A stretch of DNA of 64,000 nucleotides from Channallabes apus (GCA_030522415.1 CM060109.1:1025001-1089000), one strand, 5' to 3'; positions 12,051 through 23,026 are shown, counted from the stretch's first letter. Numbers and translations are program-made. Notes: generated by a model not told the origin, from the sequence alone.

Positions 12051-12613
12051 GTTAGTATATTAAGACTGAAATAAAGCGGCTCGCAAAGACAGCGCTTATT
12101 TAACACGTATAAATTTGTATTTGTTATATTTCTGGGAAATAGAAATCTCTTATAAATCTCTCATATCGGGTTCATGCGAACATTTTATATTCACTAACAG
12201 GCTTATTCACAACCACATTTCGGCCATTTACACACATACATAAAGTAAATAGAAGTAAGAGGCCCTGATTATACTGCATAAATATTATTTAGTAAAAAAA
12301 AAAAACAGACCCTGCGCTTATATTTAGGACTGATGCTGAACAGCTGTGTTCATAGGTTTAATCAACGATTTACAAGACAACAGTTAAAGCATTTGTGGAT
12401 GGAGAGGTGTGTGTGTGTGTCCGCTCCCGCATTTCTCCATTGGCTTTAACACACCCCCTCCCCCCACCAAAAACACACACACACACACAGAGCAATTAAC
12501 ACCATGTCATACTCAGTATTCTCCATTGAGGTTTCTCACTTTCCACTCCTTCTCAGTTTGTCTTTGCTCTTTTGTATGGGTCACATAATCACAAAGACAA
12601 ACTAGCACAGATA
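12051..12613. other. Intergenic DNA with a family-A internal fragment
   Basis: AT-rich with short GT and CA runs (12405-12420, 12470-12489). From 12490 to 12610 it resembles the interior of family A (20936-21070): it shares 'cagagcaattaacaccatgtc' and the 'cacataatcac' block, but part of it is in inverted order. Non-coding. Confidence 0.5.
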
Positions 12614-13312
12614 CAGTGGGAGCCACGTCAAACAGCCGCCTGGAGCATGATGGATCCATGGCAGGATCATGAAGGGTTAATGCAGGCTTCGTGCATGGAA
12701 TGTGATCCCCCGCGATGCCCCGCCCCATGAACGCCCACATGCGCTTTCTAAAAAGATGGTTGCAATGCCGTATAATTCCACCAGATGGAGCATTGACTGG
12801 CACAGTTAACTGCAGTGTCCAGGAAGCCCAATACCATATCTTTAATATATAGACAGTTCTTGTATTGTCAACATAGTTTCATAAATAGATGACGTGGTAA
12901 AAAACAACAAACCGATTAATAAAACAGATTTGTTAAATCACTCAATACACAACCCATGATGATTATGCTATTTATTATTTAATAATGACTTAATAAGACT
13001 AGTTAGTGAAATATTTTTTAAGACATCCTGAAATGATCCTTAAAGACACGGTAGCGTCTGTAATTTGTCTATACCGATCATTGTAGGTACGGAATAAAAA
13101 CGCGGGTTATGTACAGTATTTTACATTACGGTGTATTTTACCCCGTTCCATTTAATATACTGATTGATAATATTTTGCTGCAAAGTAAAGCTCAAAATGT
13201 AACGTCTGCTTGGGATTGTTTTCGTTATATTTTTGATGATGTTTTCGCTGATGTTATTTTTTCACTGATAGTCAACAAGTGGCATAAGAAAGGCAATTAA
13301 TGGTGCATGCAA
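12614..13312 (+). repeat. Family-A copy i: left-end fragment
   Basis: Starts TA|CAGTGGGAGCC and matches the first about 700 bp of the long copies at 18182 and 34782, then breaks off after 'gtgcatgcaaa'. No right terminus. It lacks the SH-like 'gacgcagttaacgat' stretch present near 18290 in the longer copy, so it is a distinct lineage. Non-coding. Confidence 0.75.
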
Positions 13313-13374
13313 ATTTTAAAATACAGTACAACTTAAATATAACCTATTTTTAATGAGTTTGTTATACTGTTAGG

Positions 13375-13600
13375 TAATACAGTGAGTGTGGGTTTCCTCT
13401 GTGTACTCCTGGGTTTCCTGTCGGGTTTCCTCCCACAGTGCAAAGATATGCAGAATTTCTAAATTGTCCATTATGTGTGTATGTGACGGTGTGTGTTTGT
13501 TCAGTCTAGTGCCCTGAGTTCCCAGGATAGGTTCCAGGGACCCTGTACTGGATAAGTGCTATAGAGAATAAGTGAATGAGCAATAAATTACAAATTAAAT
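13375..13600. repeat. Teleost dispersed repeat (TTTCCTCCCACAG type)
   Basis: Contains 'gggtttcctcccacagtgc', 'gcagaatttctaaattg' and 'cccaggataggttccaggga', the hallmark phrases of a common fish interspersed repeat related to the fragment at 2290-2430. Diverged, non-coding. Confidence 0.55.
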
Positions 13601-14942
13601 AATACCATATGTCTGTATTTTAAAAGGTTGTTTAAAGCGATAGGGCAATAGTAATGTAAACATACTATAACAATTAACAATACACATATAAAAGCAAAAG
13701 CAAAGAAAAATAATATTAAAAAAATATTATTATTATCAACATAATTATATTTTCCTATTTATTCTCTGCTGTTTTTTTTAGCACAAAATTCAGTAAATGT
13801 AATCATTGTTTTCTAAGCCTGCAGTTTCTCTCATTGTGTATTGACTTTAGTTTTCTGACCTTTGAGTGTATTTTTGTTTCTGAATATAGATTATCCTTTG
13901 TTGATGTTGCCTGCCAGTGTTTTGACCCACATTGGGAACTATGACTCTGATTCTTGGATTGCCCATCCAATTGCCTTCTGCTTGCAGTAACCACATGCTA
14001 CAAACACCCACATGAACTTTGGATCAAATTTGGCAGGAATGGATCCACCTCTTTCAATTACCAACTTGTTCTCTTCTCTTGCTCTCTCTATTTTTCTTTT
14101 TAAAATGTGGCGAATGAATTATATATGCACAAGGGACCAGACTCTGCCACAAATGGGCAGACATTGCAGTTTTATTGAATTACACTAAATAATTCATGAC
14201 ATCATTGAGCTTTATTTCAGGGCTGCATTACATGAGTTAGACGCAGCATTTATCTGCAGCCTTTTACTGCAGCTATGAGTTACATTCAGCTCTAAAACCA
14301 CCTTCATGTGTCATGTTTACAGAGAAAGAGACCAAAAGGGAGGAGAGAGAGAGAGAGAGAGAGAGGGATAAGTGATAAGTGATACACAGACTGTATCAGT
14401 GATGTACAGACCACACTGTCAGCAGGATGTGATGACAGACAGAGAATTAATGTGTAAGACACAAACCCTCTTTAATATTTCATCATCTTGTAACTAAATC
14501 ACTTTGGTAAAACCACAGAATGCATCAGTGGAGATGTTCTTTCCATTGGAATGCTTGTTTTTATGTTTTACTTGTTGCTAGAAATCAGTTCAAGAAAGAA
14601 ACTTTGACATGAAAAGACAGTAATGATATTGTCTGATCCAAATGCTCTAAATTCATCTATAATCATCAAGAACTTACATAAGATAAGTTCTCATAAAACT
14701 TCTAAGGCTAAATTCATAAGCTAAATGCACTTACTAGGTACTGATGGTTTTTACAAATATATAATGCCCATTCAAGTCCCTGAGGAAATGCAATATCATT
14801 TCATTTTTTTCATTTTGAACCAAAACAAAAAGGGATTCTGAAAAGCTAATAATTTTATATCGTGAAATAAAGGATAAAATAAAATCCTTTCAGTAATTGA
14901 CTTGAGTTATGTGTATGCCAGATTAAAAAAGTACTTAATATG

Positions 14943-14997
<55 letters not shown>

Positions 14998-15289
14998 TAG
15001 TTCATTGATGTCTTCTGATGATGGCGACACATTTTTACATTTTAAATAATATATGTTGGCATATTCACGAATCAGGACATTTTCATAGTTAACAATTTCA
15101 GATAGGCTACTAAATTCATTTCGTGACTATTTAAGCCGAGGCATTGTCATGTCTTTCATTGTTTTGTCCCTGTTAAGACATTACAAAAAATATATAATAA
15201 ACTTTTAAAGCACGAATTTGGGCATCTCATTTCATCATTATGAAAATATTATGAATCACATATACACACATTCATTATGAAATACCTGT
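13601..15289. other. Intergenic DNA with microsatellites
   Basis: No gene recognised. It holds a (GA)n run at 14345-14364 and a poly-A tract running into (TA)n at 14945-14999. The tract could mark a retroposed 3' end, but no body was recognised. Confidence 0.5.
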
Positions 15290-15515
15290 TAAAAATAACT
15301 GTTTGCTTCAGCATTGGAAACAATATTGTTTTAGGCTAACTAATTATACACAATTCATCGTTGTACTTGGTCCAGCTTTTAGATAAAGTCCTTCCATGCG
15401 CCATCAGGCGGCTATTCAGTGAAACATAACACATTTATTTAAATTCCCGAATGTTGCTCTCGCCAAATTGCAGCATCTCGCGGGAAAACACACGCAGGAT
15501 TAATGGCGACATCTG
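15290..15515 (-). repeat. Family-B end (second subtype)
   Basis: Ends GGCGACATCTG|TA. It matches 59235-59455 directly and 40988-41160 in inverse, with the shared phrases 'cttttagataaagtccttcc', 'catgcgccatc' and 'aaattcccgaatgttgc'. It contains a CTCF-like motif on the minus strand near 15403. Non-coding. Confidence 0.6.
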
Positions 15516-15696
15516 TACTACAGTGATGAAGTGCGGCTGTTTACCAGATGATTTAAAGATTTAAAGTTAACAGTAACCTACGATGAACATTGGCATGCAT
15601 GACAATACATATTACCAGGGGTTTGTGATTGTAATGGTTTGCTGATCTTTGGGTGCTTAGGTTGTTTATCTAAACACAAATATACTTTTTATGCAG

Positions 15697-16066
15697 ATAA
15701 CTTTGGCAGACTAGAAGAAGGAAATCTAAGCATGCCTGAGGAAGACATACATTTTAATAAAAATCCAGACTCACCAGAAGGACTATCAGTTTTTTATGGT
15801 ATGTATATAGTTTATAATAATGTGTTATTACACATAACATTACATTAATTTTGTTTCTGTGCTTACAAATAATGTTTATCTCTGTCATTTTATCAGAAGA
15901 CAGTGATGGGCTCAGGCTTTTCCTGGAGCTCAGTTAAACAGAGTCTTCAGATGATGACAATGACAATGTAGAGGCTATCTGTACAGATGAGCAGGGCAAT
16001 GAAGACTTTGATTTTGCAAAAGATGATAACACAGATAAAACCAATAGTGATGACTCCAGGCTGTTT
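15697..16066 (+). pseudogene. Two exons of an unidentified intron-containing gene, interrupted by a BEL/Pao insertion
   Basis: Exon 1 (15697-15798) is preceded by 'tttttatgcag' and followed by GTATGT. Exon 2 (15897-16066) is preceded by 'cattttatcag' and followed by GTAAGA. The phases match: TAT G joins AA GAC to give a continuous acidic frame (EDSDGLRLFLEL...). One in-frame TAA interrupts exon 2 at about 15936. Exon 2 is rich in D, E, N and S. A third acceptor-like 'ttttattgcag' lies at 16124-16134, just before the BEL LTR. The sequence right of the second BEL LTR (34566-34780) reads as a hydrophobic coding segment and may be the displaced downstream part. I do not recognise the protein; an old transposase gene is my guess. 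Confidence 0.45.
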
Positions 16067-16153
16067 GTAAGAGCCATATCACATTTTTTATGAATTTGTT
16101 GTTGTGTTTATTTTATTTTATTAATTTTATTGCAGTTCATTGTACTTTAAAGT

Positions 16154-16500
16154 TATTAGTTATTTAGTTAGCATTAGGCTATTGTTTAAGCATCCATTTA
16201 TGACAACCGTATTGTGTGTAATGTCTGTGATGTCATTCCAGTGTTGCGCGTAGTTGCATGTCTATGTCACTGTAAAAAAGTTCAGTTAAGATACGGAAGT
16301 TGTGGAGAACACAAGCTTTTGACCGTAATCTACAAGATGCAGCAAATAACTTGTTGTAACCTCAAGACAACTGTACGAAGTGTTGAATCTTTGATGCTGG
16401 AAAAATAAAACAAGAGACAAAGAAATCATCGGACTTCTGTTGTGAGTGAATAATCAAACTAAAGATACGCGTCCAAACGCGTAATAATATGACTGCAACA
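16154..16500 (+). repeat. BEL/Pao LTR, 5' copy
   Basis: Matches 34242-34565 almost base for base over about 320 bp and ends ...GACTGCAACA 93 bp upstream of the gag ATG at 16594. It contains AATAAA at about 16404. The true start may be TGTACT at 16141, which would give TG...CA ends; the other copy is shorter on that side. No target duplication was recognised, and the bases after it do not give an obvious tRNA primer site. Confidence 0.65.
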
Positions 16501-16593
16501 TAAAGTCAAAAGCTTTCTCCGTTGTTTAAGCGCGAAGATAAGTGACTGTTGAAATCGAAAACGAAAGAGGATTTGAGTGCTCCGCGCTTCACT

Positions 16594-18181
16594 ATGTCTG
16601 ACGGCGAGAACAACACAGCCACAGCCAAATCTGAGCATGAAACTGTGCTCGAGGACGAAGACCCAAAAAGGAAGCTTAAAAAATTTATGGAAATTCAAGA
16701 GGAAAAGTGGAGTCAAGTAACTGCACTATCCAACGAAATAGGGTCGCTCATGCGTGATGTCTGTAACTTGTACAACATTGAAACGAAGTACTATACGGAC
16801 TACAAAGAGCTGCTAAAGCACTTTAATCAGAGCAATAGAGAAGTGCGATTGCGTTTAAACGAACGTGAACAGGACCAGCAGAATTGGCACAAGCCCAAAT
16901 CACTGTGCAACACAGAATTTAAGGGAAAAGTGGAATCGTGGATCGCAGAAACAAAGAGCCTCTTCATGACGTCTCACACGCACAACGATGAAATTTCGTA
17001 GTGGCCGAGGGTAAAAAAATTGCTGCAAAAAAGCACGGAAGCGTAGCGACTGCTGCATCCAAAAGGTCCGTAACTTCTACAGCATCCTCAGCCCGACTAA
17101 AGAAAGCGGGAGCTAACAGAACAGCCTTATTGATTAAAGTAGCAGCCTTAGCAGAACGGCGGGCGCTAGAACAGAAGGAAGCACAATTAAAGGCTGAGGA
17201 AGAGCAATTGAAAGCACGATTAAAGGCTGAGGAAGAGCAATTGAAAGCACGATTAAAGGCTGAGGAAGAGCAATTGAAAGCACAATTAAAGAATAAATAG
17301 GCAGAACAAAAGCCTGAGAAAGAAAGGCTGGAATTAGAAACGGCGCTTGCAATTGTCGACGCTGAAATACAGGCTTATCAGGGTCGTGAAGAACGACAGC
17401 CTGCAACAAAGAGTGCAGTCATCGAATTGAGCAGCACGCACCTGAGCAGTGCGTACTTCTCCGACCCTGAATATGACAGCCGACGAAAGCCGGTAAGAGA
17501 GAGCTCAGTCAACGAACCAAGTAGCCCATGCGCTCCCAAATTGGAATACAATGAACTTTACGAGAGCAGTGCATCAACAGAATACCTCGGACTGCTATCA
17601 CATTTCGAGGCAGCCGATCCAAGTGTGCCCGTAAGTTTTTAACCAAAATTGAAAAGTACTTTAAATGAATGGTCTACCCAAGACAATAAATACACATGCT
17701 ATGACATTGATACATTAGAACCTCAGAGTATGATGCAACAGCAGGCAGATATTACAGCAATGCTTGAATGCCAAAGGCAATCCTCCTTACCTCAGCGCAA
17801 TGTTCCTGCGTTTCATGGTGACCCTCTTGAGTTTACGTCGTTCATGTAAGCGTTTAAACAAAACCGATAGTGATGCAAATAAGCTGTTTTATCTTGAGCA
17901 GTTTACTAGGGAAGAGGCTAGAGACCTCGTTATGAGCTGTCAGCTTATGCCAGATCAGTGTGGTTATGTAGACGCAATGAGACTGTTACAGGACAGATTT
18001 GGAAAAAACGAAAAATTGCAACCACGCTGATGCAAAAGGTAGCCAATTGGCCGGAAATAAAGTCAGAGGATGGAAAGTCGTTAAGCGCCTTCTCCATGTT
18101 TCTAGCATCCTGTCACAACATCATGGCAAGCATTGACCACATGGAGGAGCTAGACAACGCTACCAAACATGCAGGCTATTA
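16594..18181 (+). pseudogene. BEL/Pao gag, 5' part (split by family-A insertion)
   Basis: The frame from the ATG at 16594 gives an N-terminal charged helix region. A coiled-coil stretch with three near-identical 36-nt repeats (LKAEEEQLKARL, about 17186-17290) follows, then a linker and the DUF1759-type capsid core typical of BEL/Pao gag: PAFHGDPLEFTSFM (about 17805), NKLFYLEQFTREEARDL (about 17879), MRLLQDRFGK (about 17978) and AFSMFLASCHNIM (about 18089). Stops lie at about 16999, 17298 and 17639, and frame changes at about 17850, 18010 and 18165. The reading resumes at 23027 after the family-A element. Confidence 0.8.
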
Positions 18182-19224
18182 CAGTGGGAGCCACGTCAAA
18201 CAGCCGCCTGGAGCATGACGGCTCCGTGGCAGTTCCATGAAGGGTTAATGCAGGCTTCGTGCATGGAATGTGATCCCCCGCGATGACGCAGTTAACGATG
18301 CCCCACCCCATAAACGCCCCCATGCGCTTTCTAAAAAGATGGTTGCAATGCCGTATAATTCCGCCAGATGGAGCATTGACTGGCACAGTTAACTGCAGTG
18401 TCCAGGAAGCCCAATACCGTATGTTTAATATACAGACAGTTCTTGCATTGTCAACATAGTTTCATAAATAGATGAAAAAACAACAACAACAAACCGATTA
18501 ATAAAACAGATTTGTTAAATCACTCAATACACAACCCATGATGATTATGCTATTTATTATTTAATAATGAATTAATAAAATTAGTTAGTGAAATATTTTT
18601 TAAGACATCCTGAAATGTTCCTTAAAGACACGGTAGCGGCTGTAATTTGTCTATACCGATCATTGTAGGTACGGAATAAAAACGCGGGCTGTGTACAGTA
18701 TTTTACATTACGGTGTATTTTACCTCGTTCCATTTAATATACTGATAGATAATATTTTGCTGCAAAGTAAAGCTCAAAATGTAACGTCTGCTTGGGTTTG
18801 TTTTCGTTATATTTTTGATGATGTTTTCGCTGATTTTTTTTTCACTGATGGTCTACAAGTGGCATAAGAAATACAATTAATGCCGCATGCAACCTGGAAT
18901 AAATATCTGCCCATATGGATCAGTATTTCTTTAGTCATTTAATCATGCATAATGCTCCCCCGTCAAAAGATCTGATGGGGCATTAATCACTTATCACAAC
19001 TGTGAATGGATGCGGCAGCAGAGACACATTAAATCCCCATAAACACTTGGAAACAATAGTAAAAAAGTTCCAGAGGGTTAGCGCCTGTTATACTAATGTA
19101 TTTTTACTGATTTTTTTTTTTTACTGCTTATATTTCGTTGGTTTTTACGTAATTTTATGTGTGTGTGTGTGTGTGTGCGCGCACGAGAGAGAGAGGATAC
19201 TCTGACAAGACCAACTTCCGTGTG

Positions 19225-19370
19225 GCTCCCGTGGCGCAATCGGTTAGCGCGTGATACTTATAAAGCAGTCCAGGTGAAGCAATGCCGAGTTCGAGTCTCA
19301 CCTAAAGCACCCAAAGCATTTTACTGCATATCGTGCTGTGTATGTGACAAATCAAATTTGAATTTGAAAG
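19225..19370 (+). repeat. tRNA-Ile(UAU)-derived SINE with LINE-type tail, copy 1
   Basis: The head (19225-19309) begins GCTCCCGTGGCGCAATCGG with a D-arm/A-box, an anticodon region TACTTATA, an intron-like insert of about 20 nt, then ATGCCGA and a B-box GTTCGAGTC. This is the layout of an intron-containing tRNA-Ile(UAU) gene. The acceptor stem has about three mismatches and the variable/T-arm is shortened, so it is not a functional tRNA. The tail (19311-19370) ends 'ctgtgtatgtgacaaatc' plus AAATTTGAATTTG. It matches the minus-strand 3' end of the LINE at 46357-49259 over about 50 bp. A second copy lies at 35823-35964 in the paralogous element. Confidence 0.7.
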
Positions 19371-20391
19371 TAAAGCTTAAAATGTAACTTCTGCTTTGGT
19401 TTGTTTTTGTTATATTTTTGATGTTTTCGCTGAAAGTCAAATTGGCATAACAAATTGATTAATGGCGCATAATATCTGGAACAAATATCTGTCCATACAG
19501 ATCAGTGTGTCTTTAGTCATTTAACCAGCATAATGTCCCACATTAAAGATCTGATGGGGCATCAATCACTTATCACAACGGTGTATAGATGCGGCAGCAG
19601 AGACAGATTTAATCCCCATAAACATTCACACTTGAAAACAAAACTAACAGAAGTAAACAGTCCTAGAGTGTTAGTGCCTGTTATCACAGGACAGGAATCA
19701 CCTACAGGATACTACTGTATTTTACTGCTCATATTTTTTACCCTAGTTTCATTTGGTTTTATGCGATTTCATGTATTATTTGTGTGTGTCTGTGTGTGTA
19801 CAGTGTGTGTGTGTGAGTGCGAGAGATAGCGTGAGAGCGCGTGCGCGAGAGAGTGCTTTCATGCTGATTTATCCAAGGTTACTAAAACCTGGCTTACTAC
19901 CTATAAAAAATATTTCAATTTAACTCATTGGTCTCAATCACAGACACGACAAATTATATACTCTGAAACGTTCATTTTAACATTTAAAAATATATACAAA
20001 AACACGAATACTAATGTTATCATGGTGTAAATTATTAACATTAGGTTAGGTCCTGCCCTTAATTAATTCATATTATAATTACTTTTACATAGTATAGTTA
20101 CTGGACTGACATTAGCAAAAACTAGCTATTTCATTTAGCCTTTCTAAAATCAACCCATCTATCATTTATAATCAGAAATCATAAAACATATTATGATCTG
20201 TTCAATAGCCCATCTGTTTTAATTTAGTTTGTATTTTTTATTATTCATAAGACAACCTTTCAGTTTTTAAATATTTTAGTTATAGTGTGTTAAGTCTTAT
20301 TTTAGGTTAAACATTTTTGAGAATTTGACCATCCAGCTTAGATAAATGTTGTCATTGATTGATAAAATCTGGAGTAAGGATATTTTATTAT

Positions 20392-20448
<57 letters not shown>

Positions 20449-21300
20449 AGTTTCCCCTTGAGGGATTGCCACCTTATTGTGGTCAGGGGGTTTGCGTGCC
20501 TCAACACAATTCAGCAAATACAATACTGTTACTATACAGTAAGGCCAGGTAAAAACAGTGCTCGAACATGATGCCCCCCTCCCCCCACCCCGTGTTGTCT
20601 GGTCTAGAACGGCGCTGCCTCTGACCATCTTTTGTCTTGTAAATGAGTATTCTCACTCACCTTCCAATCCCCCCAGCGCACACACTCTGTTTGTACTGTA
20701 AACTGTAACTGTGTTTGCTAGGGCACTTAGTTATACACAGTACTTTAATGTATGGAACACTTACTTAACTTACTGGGTTGGTTTAAACATCGTTTATTAC
20801 CTTATTCAGCAAAATAAATTCATTATTAACGTATTGAAGTATTTTAGTTAAGGACAAAAACTGTGCTTGTGTTTAGAACTGCTGGACAGCCGAAAACACA
20901 CACACAACCATCCCCCCGCCAAAAACACACAACCACAGAGCAATTAACACCATGTCCTACTCAGGAGTGGAAGGTGAGAAACCTCAATGGAGAATACCAA
21001 GTTTGTCGTTGCTCTTTTGGAGTTCTTAAAACCCAAAACATTTATTTATACTGAGAAAAAATTATTATGGGTCACAATCACAAACACAAATACATATAAT
21101 CAAGTGTTTAACTGGTTTCATTTTTTTTCTATGATCAATAATAATTATTATTATTATTTTCAGCCCAACTCTTTGACTATTTAAAACAAAGTTGTGTCCC
21201 ATTTTTTGCCCATTGAAGTTGTTGGTTCAACTAAACAATTTTTAAATACCCAAACAATCCCCCAAAATTAAAACACGCAAACATGACTTTAACAATTCAA

Positions 21301-22086
21301 TTTATTCTTCCAAAACTAGTCAAAGTTAAAACAGTAATTTATATAAAACAGATGAATACATGTTGTCTTTTTGCTTAAAGTTCATTAAACTACCCGGATA
21401 CACCAGCTGCTTATAAGTCTCTATCTATAGTCCTTTTACATTAAAATATAAATTTTTCAAATATCAAAACTATTAAACATGGAACAGTTGAAGTCTTTGT
21501 TTCCCCCAAAGTACTGTATCAGACATTTTGCAGTTCTATGTTCAGAATATACAGTAGACCTGATCAAACATCATTCTAAAGCTGTCGGACTGTGACGTCA
21601 TCCCTCCTACAGCTCCCTCAACAGCTTGTTTAGGCTCTTCCAGTCCTGTAGCTCCAAAAGTCCAGCCGTCAGCCGTCTGACCCCCCAATCCTCCACAGCG
21701 GAGCTCTGCTTAAAGACAACAGGAGAATGTAGTCAAGAAAAAGATAAATAAACTTCACAGAACATATAGTTCTAATAAAAATAATATATATTAATAAACC
21801 TATTTACCACAGAGTGTGTAAAATACAGTTTTGGGGATTCTGTAATGTAAATAAACTGCCTGTGCTAATGTTAACCAGTGAACAGTGTTAGTGTTAACCA
21901 GTGAACAGTGTTAGTGTTAACCAGTGAACAGTGTTAGTGTTAACCACTGACTGTCTGTATTATCGTCTGAATTAAATTAACCGAGAATTTACTTAATGCG
22001 CTTCTCATACAAATAAGTTAAGCGATATAACACTCGTATATGAGCATTAGTTCATCCCTGAAGCCAAACTATAACTTACTGAAGCC

Positions 22087-22122
<36 letters not shown>

Positions 22123-22745
22123 CCCCCACACCTCCCCCCTCCTCCTCCTTAACTGATAAACACTTCTGTGTTGTTATTCAGCTCGTTAACTAAGCGCTCG
22201 CGCTACCGCGGAAAGTGTATAAAATATAAACCGGGTTATGAGCGTTACTAGCTCCTGTACAGCTCCCCTCAGTCTCTGTCCCTCATCAACTGCATCACAT
22301 TATATTACAGTCACAGAAATAACCTGCAGATTAACTCTTAACCAGAGAATAAATAAGCGCTGAATTTATCCAGACAACACGCGGTGAGATTCTCTCAGTA
22401 TTTACAGAGAACACAAACACTCTTCATCGGGTAGTGCAGCTCTTGTAATAGGGACATTAATAGTATTGTCGAAGCTTGAGCATGTTTTTGAGTTAAAGTG
22501 GAGTGACATTGTGAGTGTGTGACACTGACAGTAAGCTGTAATATTAACTCCAGACTTGGTAAACAGAACATTAAGTTCTCTAAAGTCACATCTGACCGCT
22601 GCTGGTGCTGCCAGTGATATTTAAAACAGCCAATAAAAAACTAAACTGGGAAATAAACTGTAAACTACCCCAAACACATTTTATAAAATAAAACATCACT
22701 TACCACGAATAGTCCGTTAAGCCGCCATCTTCGTCTCTGTAGTTT
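21301..22745 (-). pseudogene. Gene-like cassette carried by family A (copy ii): exon 1, intron, terminal exon, poly(A) signal
   Basis: Minus strand. GC-rich DNA with GC-box-like runs (about 22760-22780) and a TCACGTGA palindrome (22788-22795) lies upstream. Exon 1 carries ATGGCGGC at 22728 and ends CGTG|GTAAGT (donor at 22703-22698). The ATG frame closes after three codons (TAA), so this exon is untranslated or damaged. The intron is about 990 bp. The terminal exon (21607-21705) follows 'ttgtctttaagcag' and gives 32 codons plus TAG (SSAVEDWGVRRL... ending LLREL). AATAAA lies at 21306-21301. Joined, exon 1 in another frame reads into exon 2 without a stop. I do not recognise the protein. It may be a captured host gene fragment or the element's own small gene. 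Confidence 0.5.
21876..21955. repeat. 23-bp tandem repeat (VNTR) in family A
   Basis: A unit of 23 bp (GTTAACCAGTGAACAGTGTTAGT) is repeated about 3.5 times. The paralogous position in the other long copy (38442-38480) has only about 1.5 units, so copy number has changed since duplication. It lies in the intron of the gene-like cassette. Confidence 0.8.
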
Positions 22746-23026
22746 GGTAGCGTCAGTTCGGCGGGGGTGGAGGCGGGTTGTTAAAATCACGTGATTGCAA
22801 CTCAGCGCAGCTGGCTTGTTTTAACGTGTTATTGAGAACGAAGCGCCATCTAGTGGTGGCACCAGGTAAATGAATAAATAGGGCTTGAATGGGCGTGTTT
22901 ACTGTGAAATCTTGACATGCCTTTCGGCCAGAAAAGGGAGGGGGGATTACGGCGTGCAAAGGCCATTCACACGCCATTCACACTTCAGCCACACTGTCAC
23001 GGCTATTTGGCATGGCTCCCACTGTA

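Larger units (their letters stand above)
18182..23024 (+). mobile_element. Family-A element, long copy ii (4.84 kb, TA target site)
   Basis: Left end CAGTGGGAGCCACGTCAAAC and right end (reverse complement) CAGTGGGAGCCATGCCAAAT give terminal inverted repeats of about 25 bp with a few mismatches, flanked by TA on both sides (18180-18181, 23025-23026). Removing the element and one TA makes the BEL gag reading continuous (SKLPYKL joins directly), so both boundaries are secure. In order it holds: a left region shared with all A copies; two tandem copies of a unit of about 450 bp (18766-19205 and 19371-19850) with a SINE at the joint; (TA)n at 20397-20442; (CA)n at 22088-22121; a minus-strand gene-like cassette (21280-22745); and the right end. 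No transposase is seen, so it is non-autonomous. The class is not assigned; TA and CAGTGG fit the Tc1/mariner group. Confidence 0.85.

Noticed and set aside
19225..19309. Functional tRNA-Ile(UAU) gene
   Set aside because: Acceptor stem mismatches, shortened variable/T-arm region, LINE-type tail and a second degenerate copy at 35823 point to a SINE.
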